Source of the DNA: Serratia nevei
Lineage (GTDB): Bacteria > Pseudomonadota > Gammaproteobacteria > Enterobacterales > Enterobacteriaceae
Assembly (NCBI RefSeq): GCF_024160145.1
Contig: NZ_JAMYWQ010000021.1
Span: 29,082 to 93,081 of the forward strand
Direction: 5' to 3'
Length of the DNA: 64,000 bases
In this document: piece by piece, positions 18,657 through 27,315 of the stretch
Position numbering within the stretch: the stretch's first letter is position 1
Layout of the letters: each line of letters begins with the position of its first letter
The notes under the pieces: model-generated
Told to the model about the DNA's origin: nothing
What the model saw: only the letters and a program-made list of their open reading frames with translations
Databases searched by the model: none
Made by a program: the position numbers and the translations under genes

Positions 18657-19646
18657 ATGATAGGAAGAAAATTATTAAATAGAGCAAAGTTAATATTGAA
18701 CGGAAGTATCTCGATTGCTCTGGTTTTTTTATACTCAGAAAAGACTTATGCCGGAGATGAAGACTGTCGGGCAATGTATCATATACCGCCATATATTAGC
18801 CAGAGTCCGATCGTTGTTCCGGCAGATGCGCCAAACGGGGCGGTGCTGGGGCAAGGCGAATTCAATTTTTCCGTTAAAGTACTGTCAAATGGCGAAGCGA
18901 TTCTGGGATACGGCCATTTTGTGGTGCAACCGTTCACCTACCTGACCTCAACCGGTTTTAAACACAATGGTATCCCTGTCTATAAAACCTCTTGGGAAGG
19001 CATAGGCATTGCAATGTCATTAAATAATCATGCCGGCATTCCAGAGTTTTCTGGGCCTAATCCAACGCCACCTTATTATATACTTTCGGCCAATTTTAAA
19101 TACTACCTCGTAAAAATCGGAGATATTAAATCGGGTGTGATGCCGCAGTTTGAGCCATTTCTGATGAACTATGCATGCTTGCGGATTGCCGGCAGAGCAT
19201 TTAGACTCGGGCATCCAAAGTTTCCCGCTACCAACGTCTCAGTAGAAGGTTGTCGATTAACCACACCAACCAAATACGTCCATTTGGGAGAAGTTAATAA
19301 AAAAGATTTCTCCGGCATTGGAAGTACCACTGGCGAAACGCCATTCGATATGACTTTAGAGTGTAACTCAAATACCAAAGTAGACCTGGAAATCAAAGGG
19401 CAAACGGTGAGTGGAAACAGCCAGGTATTGGCGATTAATCATACTGACGAAGCGGCCAAAGGCGTCGGATTGCAGATTCTGCGCAACGGCGTTCCATTTG
19501 ATTTAGGCAACAAAATTAATGCATTAGATACAACGCTGCTCGGACAGAATTCGCTTTCTTTTCTGGCAAGATTTTACCAAACGGAGGCGAACATAACGCC
19601 GGGAGACGTGAGTGCCATCGCCCAATTCACCGTTTCATATCGATAG
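18657..19646 (+). CDS. Fimbrial tip adhesin 1 (two-domain)
   Basis: 329-residue protein with a signal peptide ending near SEKTYA-GDEDC. It reads as a two-domain tip adhesin: an N-terminal receptor domain (about residues 33-190) and a C-terminal pilin domain (about 195-329) with VEGCRLTTPTK, a paired Cys in LECNSNTKVDLEI and the terminal strand AQFTVSYR. The C-terminal domain lets it be capped by the chaperone and added first by the usher. The start at 18657 has AAGGGA upstream; longer frames extend into the small ORF. AT-rich. The receptor is not predictable. Confidence 0.82.
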   Translation: MIGRKLLNRAKLILNGSISIALVFLYSEKTYAGDEDCRAMYHIPPYISQSPIVVPADAPNGAVLGQGEFNFSVKVLSNGEAILGYGHFVVQPFTYLTSTGFKHNGIPVYKTSWEGIGIAMSLNNHAGIPEFSGPNPTPPYYILSANFKYYLVKIGDIKSGVMPQFEPFLMNYACLRIAGRAFRLGHPKFPATNVSVEGCRLTTPTKYVHLGEVNKKDFSGIGSTTGETPFDMTLECNSNTKVDLEIKGQTVSGNSQVLAINHTDEAAKGVGLQILRNGVPFDLGNKINALDTTLLGQNSLSFLARFYQTEANITPGDVSAIAQFTVSYR

Positions 19647-19879
19647 CCCTCTGTGGAACAAGAGGGGCTCCAAGCCACATTGGCGCATAAACGGCGCCTC
19701 TGTTCCGTGCGCCCAGTGCTTCAGTATGCAATATCAGTCATATCAAAAATATTCATACAACTAACGCTAGAAAACTACATGATAGCCGAAGGATGAGCGG
19801 CCATCGTTTATATAAAAAAATTGATAGATAAAAATAACACTATGCACAGTTCGCGCAATATCTAATAGGAAAAGTGAAT

Positions 19880-20854
19880 ATGCCAACGCTATTTAAAACA
19901 ACAGCTATAGCCAGGATCGCTGGCATCCTGGCCTTATTATTTTCCTTTTCAGCCCAAAGTGAGGGCGATTGCTATGCGATATGGCATCATCCGCTAAAAA
20001 TCGAGCAATCCGGCATTACCGTCCCGGCAGGCGCTAAGGTCGGCGATCTTATCGGTCGTGGGGAATCTTACTTTTCCGTCAGGCTGTTGGCGAATGCCAT
20101 ACAGTTCTCCTTTGGCGAACCCGGCGATCTGGTGTTGCAAGCCTATACCCACTTGACTGCGACAGCATTACAATACCACGGTATTCCCGTCTATCAGACT
20201 GGTTGGCATGGGGTCGGCATTGCTATGTCGCTCAATGACCAGCCGGGGCTTTGGGATATTTATGCGCCGCGTAATACCCCCGTGAACTATGTTGTTGGCG
20301 GAAACTTCAAATATTATCTGATCAAGACCGGCGACATACAACCTGGTGCCATGTCTGCATTTTCCCCTTTCTCCTTTAACTATACCTGCTTGAGAGCAAC
20401 CAACGCCAGACGGCTGGGTGAAACCTATTTTCCTGCCGTCAATATCGCAGTGGAAGGTTGCCGCCTCAGCACGCCGTCGAAACAGGTTTTTCTGGCAAAA
20501 ATCAACCGGCGAACGCTCTCTGGTATAGGGGGCACGGCGGGAAATACTCCTTTTAACATCGCGATGGACTGCAATGTCAACACTAAAGTCGATCTGGAAA
20601 TACGCGGTGACATGGCTAATGGCAATCGTCAGGTATTGGCGGTTATCCCATCAAAAGAGGCGGCCACCGGCGTTGGTCTGCAGATACTGCGTAACGGCAT
20701 TCCCTTTGAGTTGGGGGCTAAAGTAGGCATGCTGAACCAGACGCTGGTAGGTATAAATGAAATCCCGCTCAGCGTGCAATATTATCAAACGGAAGAAAAA
20801 GTTACGCCAGGAGAAGTCAATGCCGTGGCGCAGTTCACCGTATCCTATCGCTAG
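19880..20854 (+). CDS. Fimbrial tip adhesin 2 (paralogue of preceding gene)
   Basis: 324-residue homologue of the previous protein with the same layout: signal peptide ending near residue 27, GDCYAIWHHPLK, shared HGIPVYQTGWHGVGIAMSLN and NFKYYLIKTGDI blocks, and a pilin domain with VEGCRLSTPSK, GVGLQILRNGIPFELG and AQFTVSYR. The C-terminal pilin domain is much better conserved than the N-terminal receptor domain, as expected if the two bind different ligands. It is visibly less AT-rich than adhesin 1. AGGA lies 9 bases before the ATG; a GTG two codons earlier is possible. The 233-base gap may hold its own promoter. Confidence 0.82.
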   Translation: MPTLFKTTAIARIAGILALLFSFSAQSEGDCYAIWHHPLKIEQSGITVPAGAKVGDLIGRGESYFSVRLLANAIQFSFGEPGDLVLQAYTHLTATALQYHGIPVYQTGWHGVGIAMSLNDQPGLWDIYAPRNTPVNYVVGGNFKYYLIKTGDIQPGAMSAFSPFSFNYTCLRATNARRLGETYFPAVNIAVEGCRLSTPSKQVFLAKINRRTLSGIGGTAGNTPFNIAMDCNVNTKVDLEIRGDMANGNRQVLAVIPSKEAATGVGLQILRNGIPFELGAKVGMLNQTLVGINEIPLSVQYYQTEEKVTPGEVNAVAQFTVSYR

Positions 20855-20947
20855 TTTTGGTGAACTGGCGGTATAACTCCTATCTATCGGAAAGCCAGAG
20901 TCATTTTTCCAAGCGTCAGGCAAGCATTAGACGCACGCATAAAGCAA

Positions 20948-20973
20948 AAAGCCGACCCTGAGGTCGGCTTTTT
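20948..20973. terminator. Bidirectional terminator between adhesin 2 and tRNA-Ala
   Basis: Stem AAGCCGACC / GGTCGGCTT with loop CTGA, flanked by A and T runs so that it can act on both strands. It ends the tRNA-Ala transcript and probably also the fimbrial operon. Confidence 0.85.
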
Positions 20974-20979
20974 AAATGG

Positions 20980-21055
<76 letters not shown>

Positions 21056-21115
21056 ACAAAAGTGGTACGCGTTGACCGGCGTTACGGTATTCCCCAACCT
21101 CTCTGAGAAGAAGGT

Positions 21116-21191
<76 letters not shown>

Positions 21192-21499
21192 GTTCCACAA
21201 TCACTTTGTGCTGTGAACGGGGCGCATAATATGAAACCCGCTCTAAGCTGTCAACGGCTAAATTGAATTACTGAATCAAGCGTTGAAAAAGCCGCCAAAT
21301 CAGCATGTTTGGCGCCAAAAAATCATCACTTCGCGCAGAGTTCATCCATTTTGCGCGCTATATCTCAAAATGGCAAAAGACCCTGCATATCACGTTGATT
21401 TTTAATTAACGGAATGTTAGCGAAATGCGCTTGAGTCGGACTCCCGAGCGGCATAGACTGCCCGCGCCATAAATTTCATTACTATAAACCGAGTCCGTC
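21192..21499. other. Intergenic region between tRNA-Ala and FNT gene
   Basis: 308 bases. The left end holds the tRNA promoter. The rest is AT-rich and presumably contains the promoter of the formate/nitrite channel gene. No gene seen. Confidence 0.6.
21226..21254 (-). promoter_or_regulatory. tRNA-Ala operon promoter
   Basis: On the minus strand TTGACA (21254-21249), a 17-base spacer and TATTAT (21231-21226), followed by the GC-rich discriminator GCGCC typical of stringently controlled stable RNA promoters. Confidence 0.85.
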
Positions 21500-22285
21500 A
21501 TGTCTTTGCATTCACCAAAAGAAATCGCCGCCCTCGCCGTTCAGGCCGGGGTAAACAAAAGCCGCGCCCCTCTCGCTAATCTGTTGATTCTGGGCTTTCT
21601 CGCCGGCGCCTTTATCGCCACCGGCTTTCTGCTGGATATTCACGTCATCGGCACCCTGCCGGCCGAATGGGGCTCTTTCGGCGCCCTGTTGGGTGCCGCG
21701 GTCTTTCCTATCGGTTTGATCCTGACTATTTTGGCCGGCGGCGAACTGCTGACCGGCAATATGATGACCTTGCCGATGGCCTGGTTCGCCCGCGAAATCC
21801 CCGCCATCGCCGTGCTGCGCAATTGGTTTTGGGTCACCCTGGCCAACCTGGCCGGCAGCCTGGCCGTCGCCTATTTCTTCGGTCATCTGCTGGGCCTGAC
21901 CGAAGGCGCGTTCTTGCATAAGACGCTGGCGATCGCGCAGGCCAAAGTGGATGCGGACTTCCTGCACGCCTTCATTTCCGGCGTCGGCTGCAACTGGCTG
22001 GTGTGCCTGGCGGTGTGGTTAGCCTTCGCCAGCAAGGATGTGCCGGGCAAAGTGATCGGCATGTGGTTCCCGGTCATGGCTTTTGTCGCCATCGGCTTCC
22101 AGCACGTGGTGGCAAATATGTTCATCATTCCGGCGGCCATCTTTGCCGGCGGCATGGGCTGGGAGCAGTATCTGCCCAATTTCGCCGCGGTATTTCTCGG
22201 CAACGCGCTGGGGGGCGCCGGCTTTGTCGGGCTGATGTATTTCCTCGCCTATCGTCCGGGACTGCCGGCCAGCGAGCAAGCCTGA
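21500..22285 (+). CDS. Formate/nitrite transporter (FNT) family channel
   Basis: 261-residue inner-membrane pentameric-type anion channel with six hydrophobic segments. Family hallmarks: AGGELLTGNMM near residue 80, GVGCNWLVCLAVWLAF near residue 162, and the pore His in GFQHVVANMFIIP near residue 200. The family includes FocA (formate) and NirC (nitrite). The central CNWLVCLAVW block is shared by both, so the substrate cannot be decided. Single gene followed by a bidirectional terminator. It occupies the place of yfeC/yfeD in E. coli. Confidence 0.9.
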   Translation: MSLHSPKEIAALAVQAGVNKSRAPLANLLILGFLAGAFIATGFLLDIHVIGTLPAEWGSFGALLGAAVFPIGLILTILAGGELLTGNMMTLPMAWFAREIPAIAVLRNWFWVTLANLAGSLAVAYFFGHLLGLTEGAFLHKTLAIAQAKVDADFLHAFISGVGCNWLVCLAVWLAFASKDVPGKVIGMWFPVMAFVAIGFQHVVANMFIIPAAIFAGGMGWEQYLPNFAAVFLGNALGGAGFVGLMYFLAYRPGLPASEQA

Positions 22286-22296
22286 CAAGCCGCCAT

Positions 22297-22331
22297 GAAA
22301 AAAGCCCCGGGATCGCTCCACGGGGCTTTTT
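22297..22331. terminator. Bidirectional terminator between FNT gene and gltX
   Basis: Stem AAAAAGCCCCG / CGGGGCTTTTT with a short loop. The A and T runs on either side serve both convergent genes. Confidence 0.88.
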
Positions 22332-22353
22332 CATTTATGGCGTATCAGCCTAA

Positions 22354-23769
22354 TCAGGCTTGTGCCTCACGCTCGGCGATGTAGGCCAGCGCCATGTCGA
22401 TGCGCTGCAGAGATCGCTTCTGGCCGATCGCATGCACGGTTACATCCATGCCCGGCGACTGGCCGGCACCGGTCACCGCGACGCGCAGCGGCATGCCGAC
22501 TTTACCCATGCCGACACCCAGTTCATCCGCCGTGCCCTGAATGGCGTCGTGCACGTTTTCCGGCGTCCAGACGGTGATGGCGGCCAGCTTGGCGCGCACC
22601 GCTTCCAGCGGTTGACGCGCCACCGGGCGCAGGTGTTTCTTGGCCGCGTCGGCGTCGAACTCGCTAAAGTCTTCATAGAAGTAACGGCAAGACTCCGCCA
22701 TCTCTTTCAGCGTTTTGCAACGTTCACCCAGCAGCTTGACGATGTCCTTCAGCTCTGGGCCATTGCGGGTTTCAAGGCCCAGTTGCTCAACGTGCCACGC
22801 CAGATGCACCGCCACTTCTTCCGCCGGCATATGGTTGATGTAGTGGTGGTTCAGCCACTGCAGCTTCTCGGTATTGAACGCGCTGGCGGATTTGTTGATC
22901 GCTTCCAGCGTGAAGAACTCTTTCATCTCCTCGATGGAGAAGATCTCCTGATCGCCGTGGGACCAGCCCAGACGCACCAGGTAGTTCAGCAGCGCCTGCG
23001 GCAGATAGCCGTCGTCGCGGTACTGCATAACGCCCACCGCACCGTGGCGCTTGGACAGCTTTTTGCCGTCGTCGCCGAGGATCATCGACACGTGCGCGTA
23101 TTCCGGCACCGGCGCGCCCAGCGCTTTGAGAATGTTGATCTGGCGCGGGGTGTTGTTGATGTGGTCTTCGCCGCGGATCACATGGGTGATTTCCATGTCC
23201 CAGTCATCGACGACGACGCAGAAGTTATAGGTTGGCGAACCGTCGGTGCGGCGGATGATCAGATCGTCCAGCTCCTGGTTGCTGAATTCGATCGGGCCGC
23301 GAATCTTGTCGTCGAAGATCACCGAACCTTCCTGCGGGTTGCGGAAGCGCACCACGTGCGGCTCGTCGTCGGCGTGGCTGCACTGGCTGTCGCGGCAGTG
23401 GCCGTCGTAACGCGGCTTCTCGCCGTTTTCCATCTGCTTCTCGCGCAGCGCTTCCAGGCGTTCCTTGGAGCAATAGCATTTATAGGCGGTGCCCTGTTCC
23501 AGCATCTCGTCGATGACCGCGTTGTAGCGATCGAAACGCTTGGTCTGGAAATACGGGCCTTCATCCCAATCCAGGTTCAACCAGTTCATGCCATCCATAA
23601 TTGCGTCGATCGCGTCCTGGGTGGAGCGTTCCAGATCAGTATCTTCGATACGCAGAACGAACTCACCGCCCGCATGGCGGCTGAACAACCAGGAATACAG
23701 TGCGGTACGCGCGCCGCCGACGTGAAGATAGCCGGTCGGGCTCGGTGCAAAACGGGTTTTGATTTTCAT
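22354..23769 (-). CDS. gltX: Glutamyl-tRNA synthetase
   Basis: Class I aminoacyl-tRNA synthetase charging tRNA-Glu, 471 residues as in E. coli. The HIGH-type motif is in [19 protein letters not shown] (about residues 6-24). A zinc-binding cluster of Cys/His lies near residues 98-128 (YCSKE...CRDSQCSH). The KMSKS-type loop is [12 protein letters not shown] near residue 236. I chose the ATG giving [13 protein letters not shown]. Upstream in-frame codons run into the divergent tRNA promoter region. Single gene on the minus strand. Confidence 0.97.
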   Translation of the reverse strand: MKIKTRFAPSPTGYLHVGGARTALYSWLFSRHAGGEFVLRIEDTDLERSTQDAIDAIMDGMNWLNLDWDEGPYFQTKRFDRYNAVIDEMLEQGTAYKCYCSKERLEALREKQMENGEKPRYDGHCRDSQCSHADDEPHVVRFRNPQEGSVIFDDKIRGPIEFSNQELDDLIIRRTDGSPTYNFCVVVDDWDMEITHVIRGEDHINNTPRQINILKALGAPVPEYAHVSMILGDDGKKLSKRHGAVGVMQYRDDGYLPQALLNYLVRLGWSHGDQEIFSIEEMKEFFTLEAINKSASAFNTEKLQWLNHHYINHMPAEEVAVHLAWHVEQLGLETRNGPELKDIVKLLGERCKTLKEMAESCRYFYEDFSEFDADAAKKHLRPVARQPLEAVRAKLAAITVWTPENVHDAIQGTADELGVGMGKVGMPLRVAVTGAGQSPGMDVTVHAIGQKRSLQRIDMALAYIAEREAQA

Positions 23770-24018
23770 TGGGTTCACTGCCTTATTACGCAACGCGTGT
23801 CGGCGGTTGCCGACGATTGCTCGGAATTGAAAAAAGAGTGGACGACATTGTATCACCACGCGCTAATTCCTCAACGCCGACACGATATTGCACCGGCCGA
23901 TTTCGCGCGTTTTGCGGCGAGTTCCGCATAACGTTGCGCAAAGAATCAGCGCCGTTGGCGATAATTATCGCGCCCTGCCTAAATTTGCGGCGAACGATTG
24001 AAATCATTTTAAAAACCG

Positions 24019-24046
24019 TTGACTCACTTTGAACTATCCCTATAAT
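24019..24046 (+). promoter_or_regulatory. Promoter of the tRNA-Val/tRNA-Lys operon
   Basis: TTGACT (24019-24024), a 16-base spacer and a perfect TATAAT (24041-24046), followed by a GC-rich discriminator GCGAC. The first tRNA-Val begins 17 bases after the -10. Confidence 0.88.
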
Positions 24047-24063
24047 GCGACTCCAACAAGACG

Positions 24064-24139
24064 GGGCGATTAGCTCAGTTGGTAGAGCATCTCCTTTACA
24101 CGGAGGGGGTCGGCGGTTCGAGCCCGTCATCGCCCACCA
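24064..24139 (+). tRNA. valU: tRNA-Val (TAC)
   Basis: 76-nt gene with encoded CCA and anticodon TAC in loop TTTACAC. The acceptor stem begins GGGCGAT, differing from the next two copies (GGGTGAT) with a compensating change at the 3' side (ATCGCCC), so the pairing is kept. Confidence 0.97.
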
Positions 24140-24167
24140 TCTTGTTGAGAAAAATGAGAACGAATGA

Positions 24168-24243
24168 GGGTGATTAGCTCAGTTGGTAGAGCATCTCCTT
24201 TACACGGAGGGGGTCGGCGGTTCGAGCCCGTCATCACCCACCA
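24168..24243 (+). tRNA. valX: tRNA-Val (TAC), second copy
   Basis: 76-nt gene, anticodon TAC, encoded CCA, acceptor pair GGGTGAT/ATCACCC. Same order as E. coli valU-valX-valY-lysV. Confidence 0.97.
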
Positions 24244-24282
24244 TCATTCTCTCGTTTAGCAGTAACCTGGAAGTCCTGAAGT

Positions 24283-24358
24283 GGGTGATTAGCTCAGTTG
24301 GTAGAGCATCTCCTTTACACGGAGGGGGTCGGCGGTTCGAGCCCGTCATCACCCACCA
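24283..24358 (+). tRNA. valY: tRNA-Val (TAC), third copy
   Basis: 76-nt gene identical to the second copy. It lies seven bases before tRNA-Lys. Confidence 0.97.
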
Positions 24359-24365
24359 CTTCTGC

Positions 24366-24441
24366 GGGTCGTTAGCTCAGTTGGTAGAGCAGTTGACTTT
24401 TAATCAATTGGTCGCAGGTTCGAATCCTGCACGACCCACCA
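24366..24441 (+). tRNA. lysV: tRNA-Lys (TTT)
   Basis: 76-nt gene with anticodon TTT in loop CTTTTAA and encoded CCA. Its 3' end AATCCTGCACGACCCACC recurs twice downstream in a tandem repeat. Confidence 0.97.
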
Positions 24442-24447
24442 ATTCAG

Positions 24448-24473
24448 AAAAAAGCGCCTTTTGGCGCTTTTTT
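24448..24473 (+). terminator. Terminator of the tRNA operon (first of three copies)
   Basis: Stem AAAGCGCC / GGCGCTTT with loop TTTT and a T run, directly after tRNA-Lys. Copies follow at 24647-24670 and 24844-24869. Confidence 0.9.
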
Positions 24474-24526
24474 CGCATCTGCACGCCAGAACCCGACTTT
24501 ATCTTCTCGCCGACATAATTTACCGA

Positions 24527-24632
24527 GTCGTGCCGGATGAGAACCTTAGAGGTTCGAGCATCGCGCAGCGATACGACAACGCGCAGCGTTGCCCGCAGGG
24601 TGAGGCCACAGGCCGAATCAATCCTGCACGAC
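24527..24632 (+). repeat. Multi-hairpin module, copy 1
   Basis: Closed by GTCGTGCCGGAT / ATCCTGCACGAC (one mismatch). Inside are four consecutive hairpins with 3-base loops: ATCGC-GCA-GCGAT (24560), CAACGC-GCA-GCGTTG (24577), CCC-GCA-GGG (24592) and GGCC-ACA-GGCC (24604). The right arm is the tRNA-Lys acceptor/T sequence. Confidence 0.8.
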
Positions 24633-24724
24633 CCACCCATTCAGAGAAAAGCGCCTTTTGGCGCTTTTTTCGTTTCTGCGCCACCTAAACCCGACTTAAT
24701 CTTCTTGCCGACAGAGTTCACCGA

Positions 24725-24831
24725 GTCGTGCAGGATGAAGAACCGTAGAGGTTCGAGCATCGCGCAGCGATACGACAACGCGCAGCGTTGCCCGCAGGGT
24801 GAGGCCACAGGCCGAATCAATCCTGCACGAC
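24725..24831 (+). repeat. Multi-hairpin module, copy 2
   Basis: Same structure as copy 1, with the outer arms now a perfect 12-bp inverted repeat GTCGTGCAGGAT / ATCCTGCACGAC. The four inner hairpins are unchanged, while flanking DNA outside the module differs at several bases. Confidence 0.8.
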
Positions 24832-24927
24832 CCACCCATTCAGAAAAAAGCGCCTTTTGGCGCTTTTTTCGCATCTGCCGTTCGCCTCCCCTTTCTTCTT
24901 TATTCATTCGCCACTTGCTGAGATACG

Positions 24928-24940
24928 AATGGTTATCATT
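24928..24940 (-). promoter_or_regulatory. Fur-like box upstream of fepB-like gene
   Basis: On the minus strand AATGATAACCATT, one base from the Fur core AATGATAATCATT. It lies about 100 bases before the fepB-like start and fits iron repression. Confidence 0.6.
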
Positions 24941-25036
24941 TTGGCGGCTTGAATGGTAAATTAACGGGCATCCACCACACAGCCAATCCGCCGCCGGATT
25001 GATACGCCTTAGTTCAAGGAAAGAAAGAGCCCGCTC

Positions 25037-26044
25037 ATGATCCTATCCTTACGCCAGCTGTTCATTGCATTTATCGCTACTTCCAGCCTGCTGCTCAGCG
25101 GCTGCGGCCCGGACGACAAGAGTGACGGGCAGAAACCGTCCGCCCCCTCAGCCGACAGCAGTTGGCCACGCACCATCGACAGCGCCAAAGGGAAATTTAC
25201 GCTGGAAAAACCGCCGCAGCGCATCGTGTCCACCAGCGTCACCATCACCGGCACGCTGCTGGCTATCGACGCCCCGGTAGTCGCCAGCGCCGCCACCAGC
25301 CCGAATCCCCTGGTGGCCGATGAACAAGGCTTCTTTACCCAGTGGAGCGAAGTGGCCAAACAGCGCCACGTCGAACGGCTGTATCAGGTGGAACCTAATG
25401 CCGAAGCCGTCGCCGCCGCCGCGCCGGATTTGATCGTCGTCGCTGCAACCGGCGGTGATTCGGCATTGAAACTGTACGATCAGCTGTCGGCCATTGCGCC
25501 GACGCTGGTGCTCGACTATGGCGACAAAAGCTGGCAGCAGCTGGCCAGCGAGCTCGGTGAGATCACCGGCCATGAAACCGGCGCCGAACAGGCGGAAGCG
25601 CGTTTCGAACAGCGCGTAGAGCAAGTGAAACAGGCGATCGCGCTGCCGCCGCAGCCGACTACCCCGCTGGTGTATGCCGACAACGGCCGCGAAGCCATGC
25701 TGTGGACGCCGGGTTCCGCCCAAGGCAAACTGCTGACCCAGCTCGGCTTCCAACTGGCCACCCCGCCGGAAAGCGCCAAAGGCAACGCCAGCATGGGCAA
25801 ACGCCATGACATCATCCAGATCTCCGGCGAAAAAATGGCCGAGGGCCTGAACGGCAAAACGCTGATCCTGTTCGCCACCAATGAGCGCAAAGTGCAAGAG
25901 CTGCTGGCCAACCCGTTCCTCAAACATCTGGAGCCGGTGGAGCAGCGGCACGTCTACGCGGTGGGTAACGACACCTTCCGTCTTGATTACTACAGCGCCA
26001 CCAACATGCTGAACCAAATCGAACGGCTGTTCAAAAAGCCCTGA
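25037..26044 (+). CDS. fepB: Siderophore ABC transporter binding lipoprotein, FepB-like
   Basis: 335-residue periplasmic ferric-siderophore binding protein. The signal ends in the lipobox LLLSGC (Cys about residue 22), so it is predicted to be a lipoprotein, unlike E. coli FepB. The conserved core KPPQRIVSTSVTITGTLLAI and the YYSATNMLNQIERL C-terminus fit the Fep/BtuF-like fold with ferric-enterobactin type relatives. It lies ahead of fepDGC with a 215-base gap. The exact catecholate ligand is not readable from sequence. A Fur-like box is upstream. Confidence 0.85.
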   Translation: MILSLRQLFIAFIATSSLLLSGCGPDDKSDGQKPSAPSADSSWPRTIDSAKGKFTLEKPPQRIVSTSVTITGTLLAIDAPVVASAATSPNPLVADEQGFFTQWSEVAKQRHVERLYQVEPNAEAVAAAAPDLIVVAATGGDSALKLYDQLSAIAPTLVLDYGDKSWQQLASELGEITGHETGAEQAEARFEQRVEQVKQAIALPPQPTTPLVYADNGREAMLWTPGSAQGKLLTQLGFQLATPPESAKGNASMGKRHDIIQISGEKMAEGLNGKTLILFATNERKVQELLANPFLKHLEPVEQRHVYAVGNDTFRLDYYSATNMLNQIERLFKKP

Positions 26045-26226
26045 ACCCCGTCGTCGGCAGGTTAACCTCCTGCCGATGTTTGCCGTAAACGGGGCAACCG
26101 TTCACATTCAATCAATTGAAATATCAATAGTTATTAACATCGTCAGCGCATCTGCGCCACCAACCGGCGGGTGCATGCGGGCGTAAACTCGTGCTACTAT
26201 TGGCGCCCCGCATGAACGCAAATAAC

Positions 26227-26244
26227 AATGAGAATAAAAATCAT
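26227..26244 (+). promoter_or_regulatory. Possible Fur box upstream of fepD
   Basis: AATGAGAATAAAAATCAT keeps one good Fur half (AATGAGAAT) and an imperfect second half. It lies just before the fepD ribosome site in a 215-base gap, with a possible -10 (TACTAT) at about 26194. Confidence 0.4.
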
Positions 26245-26259
26245 ACAGGAGTTAACGGT

Positions 26260-27315
26260 GTGAACGTACCCACTCCGACTGAGCGGACGCTTTCGTCCGC
26301 ACCGCACGCAGCTTACGCCAGTGGCTTCAAACGCATCGCCGGGTTCGGTATCGGTTTGGCGCTGTTGCTGCTGTGCATCATTGCCAGCCTGATGCTGGGT
26401 TCCAAAGCCATCCCCTTCCATACCGTCTGGCTCAGCCTGCAGGGCGCCGCGAGCGGTTCCGACAGCACCATCATTCTCAACGCCCGGGTACCCCGTACGC
26501 TGGCGGGCATCTTGGCCGGCATGGCACTCGGCGCCGCCGGCGCGCTGATTCAGGCGTTGACGCGCAATCCGCTGGCCGATCCCGGCGTGCTCGGCATCAA
26601 CGCCGGCGCCAGCTTCGCCGTGGTCATCGGCATCATGTTTTTCGGCGCGGCCACCACCGAAAGCTATATGGCCTACGCCTTTGTCGGCGCCGCCGCCACC
26701 ACTCTGCTGGTTTACCTGATCGGCACGCTGGCGGGCGGGCGCATCAACCCGGTGCGGCTGACGCTGGCCGGCGTGGCGATCGGCGCGGTGCTGCTCGGCA
26801 TCACCACCGGGCTGTCGCTGATCGATCCGCAAACCTTCGACCAACTGCGCTTCTGGCAGGCCGGCACGCTGGATATCCGCACGCTGTCCACGCTGCCGGT
26901 CACCGCCCCCGCCATTCTGCTCGGCTGCCTGCTGACGCTGCTCATCGCCCGGCCGCTGAATACCATCGGCATGGGGGAAGATCTGGCTATCGCGCTCGGC
27001 GCGCGCGTGGTGCTGACTCAGGTCGTCGCGGTGATCGCCATTACGCTGCTGTGCGGCGCGGCGACCGCCACCGTCGGCCCAATCAGTTTCATCGGCCTGA
27101 TGGTGCCGCATATCGCCCGCTGGTGGGTCGGCCCAGACCAGCGCTGGATCCTGCCCTACTCCATGCTGCTGGCGCCGATTTTACTGCTGTGCGCCGACGT
27201 GGTCGGCCGTCTGCTGGCGGCCGGTGAGCTGCGGGTTTCCATCGTGGCGGCCTTTATCGGTGCGCCGGTGCTGATCTGGCTGGTACGCCGCAAGAAAACG
27301 CTGGGGGGGTTGTGA
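26260..27315 (+). CDS. fepD: Ferric-siderophore ABC permease, FepD-like
   Basis: 351-residue FecCD-type inner-membrane permease with about nine to ten hydrophobic segments. Characteristic blocks: RVPRTLAGILAGMALGAAGA (about residues 74-93), NPLADPGVLGINAGAS, and PISFIGLMVPHIARWW near residue 275, the ATPase-contact region. The start is the GTG at 26260, with AGGAG eight bases upstream, rather than earlier ATGs that lie between promoter-like sequence and this ribosome site. It forms one operon with fepG and fepC, with overlapping stops and starts. Confidence 0.88.
   Translation: MNVPTPTERTLSSAPHAAYASGFKRIAGFGIGLALLLLCIIASLMLGSKAIPFHTVWLSLQGAASGSDSTIILNARVPRTLAGILAGMALGAAGALIQALTRNPLADPGVLGINAGASFAVVIGIMFFGAATTESYMAYAFVGAAATTLLVYLIGTLAGGRINPVRLTLAGVAIGAVLLGITTGLSLIDPQTFDQLRFWQAGTLDIRTLSTLPVTAPAILLGCLLTLLIARPLNTIGMGEDLAIALGARVVLTQVVAVIAITLLCGAATATVGPISFIGLMVPHIARWWVGPDQRWILPYSMLLAPILLLCADVVGRLLAAGELRVSIVAAFIGAPVLIWLVRRKKTLGGL

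Larger units (their letters stand above)
24424..24869 (+). repeat. Tandem repeat of tRNA-Lys 3' end plus terminator, three copies
   Basis: The last 17 bases of tRNA-Lys (ATCCTGCACGACCCACC) recur at 24621 and 24820, each followed by an ATTCAGA-type linker and the hairpin GCGCCTTTTGGCGC with a T run (24448-24473, 24647-24670, 24844-24869). The period is about 198 bases. The DNA between copies is also repeated and contains a multi-hairpin module. Only the first copy is a complete tRNA gene. No integrase is nearby. The region from 24442 to 25036 otherwise holds no gene. Confidence 0.85.

Noticed and set aside
21395..21410. FNR-like site upstream of the formate/nitrite channel
   Set aside because: TTGATTTTTAATTAA has the wrong spacing and a poor right half; regulation by oxygen is plausible but not supported by this sequence.
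24424..24869. CRISPR array
   Set aside because: Units are about 198 bases with tRNA and terminator sequence, spacing is not that of CRISPR and no cas gene is present.
24366..24869. Prophage or island attachment site at tRNA-Lys
   Set aside because: tRNA 3' repeats are there, but they are only 198 bases apart with no integrase or cargo between them.
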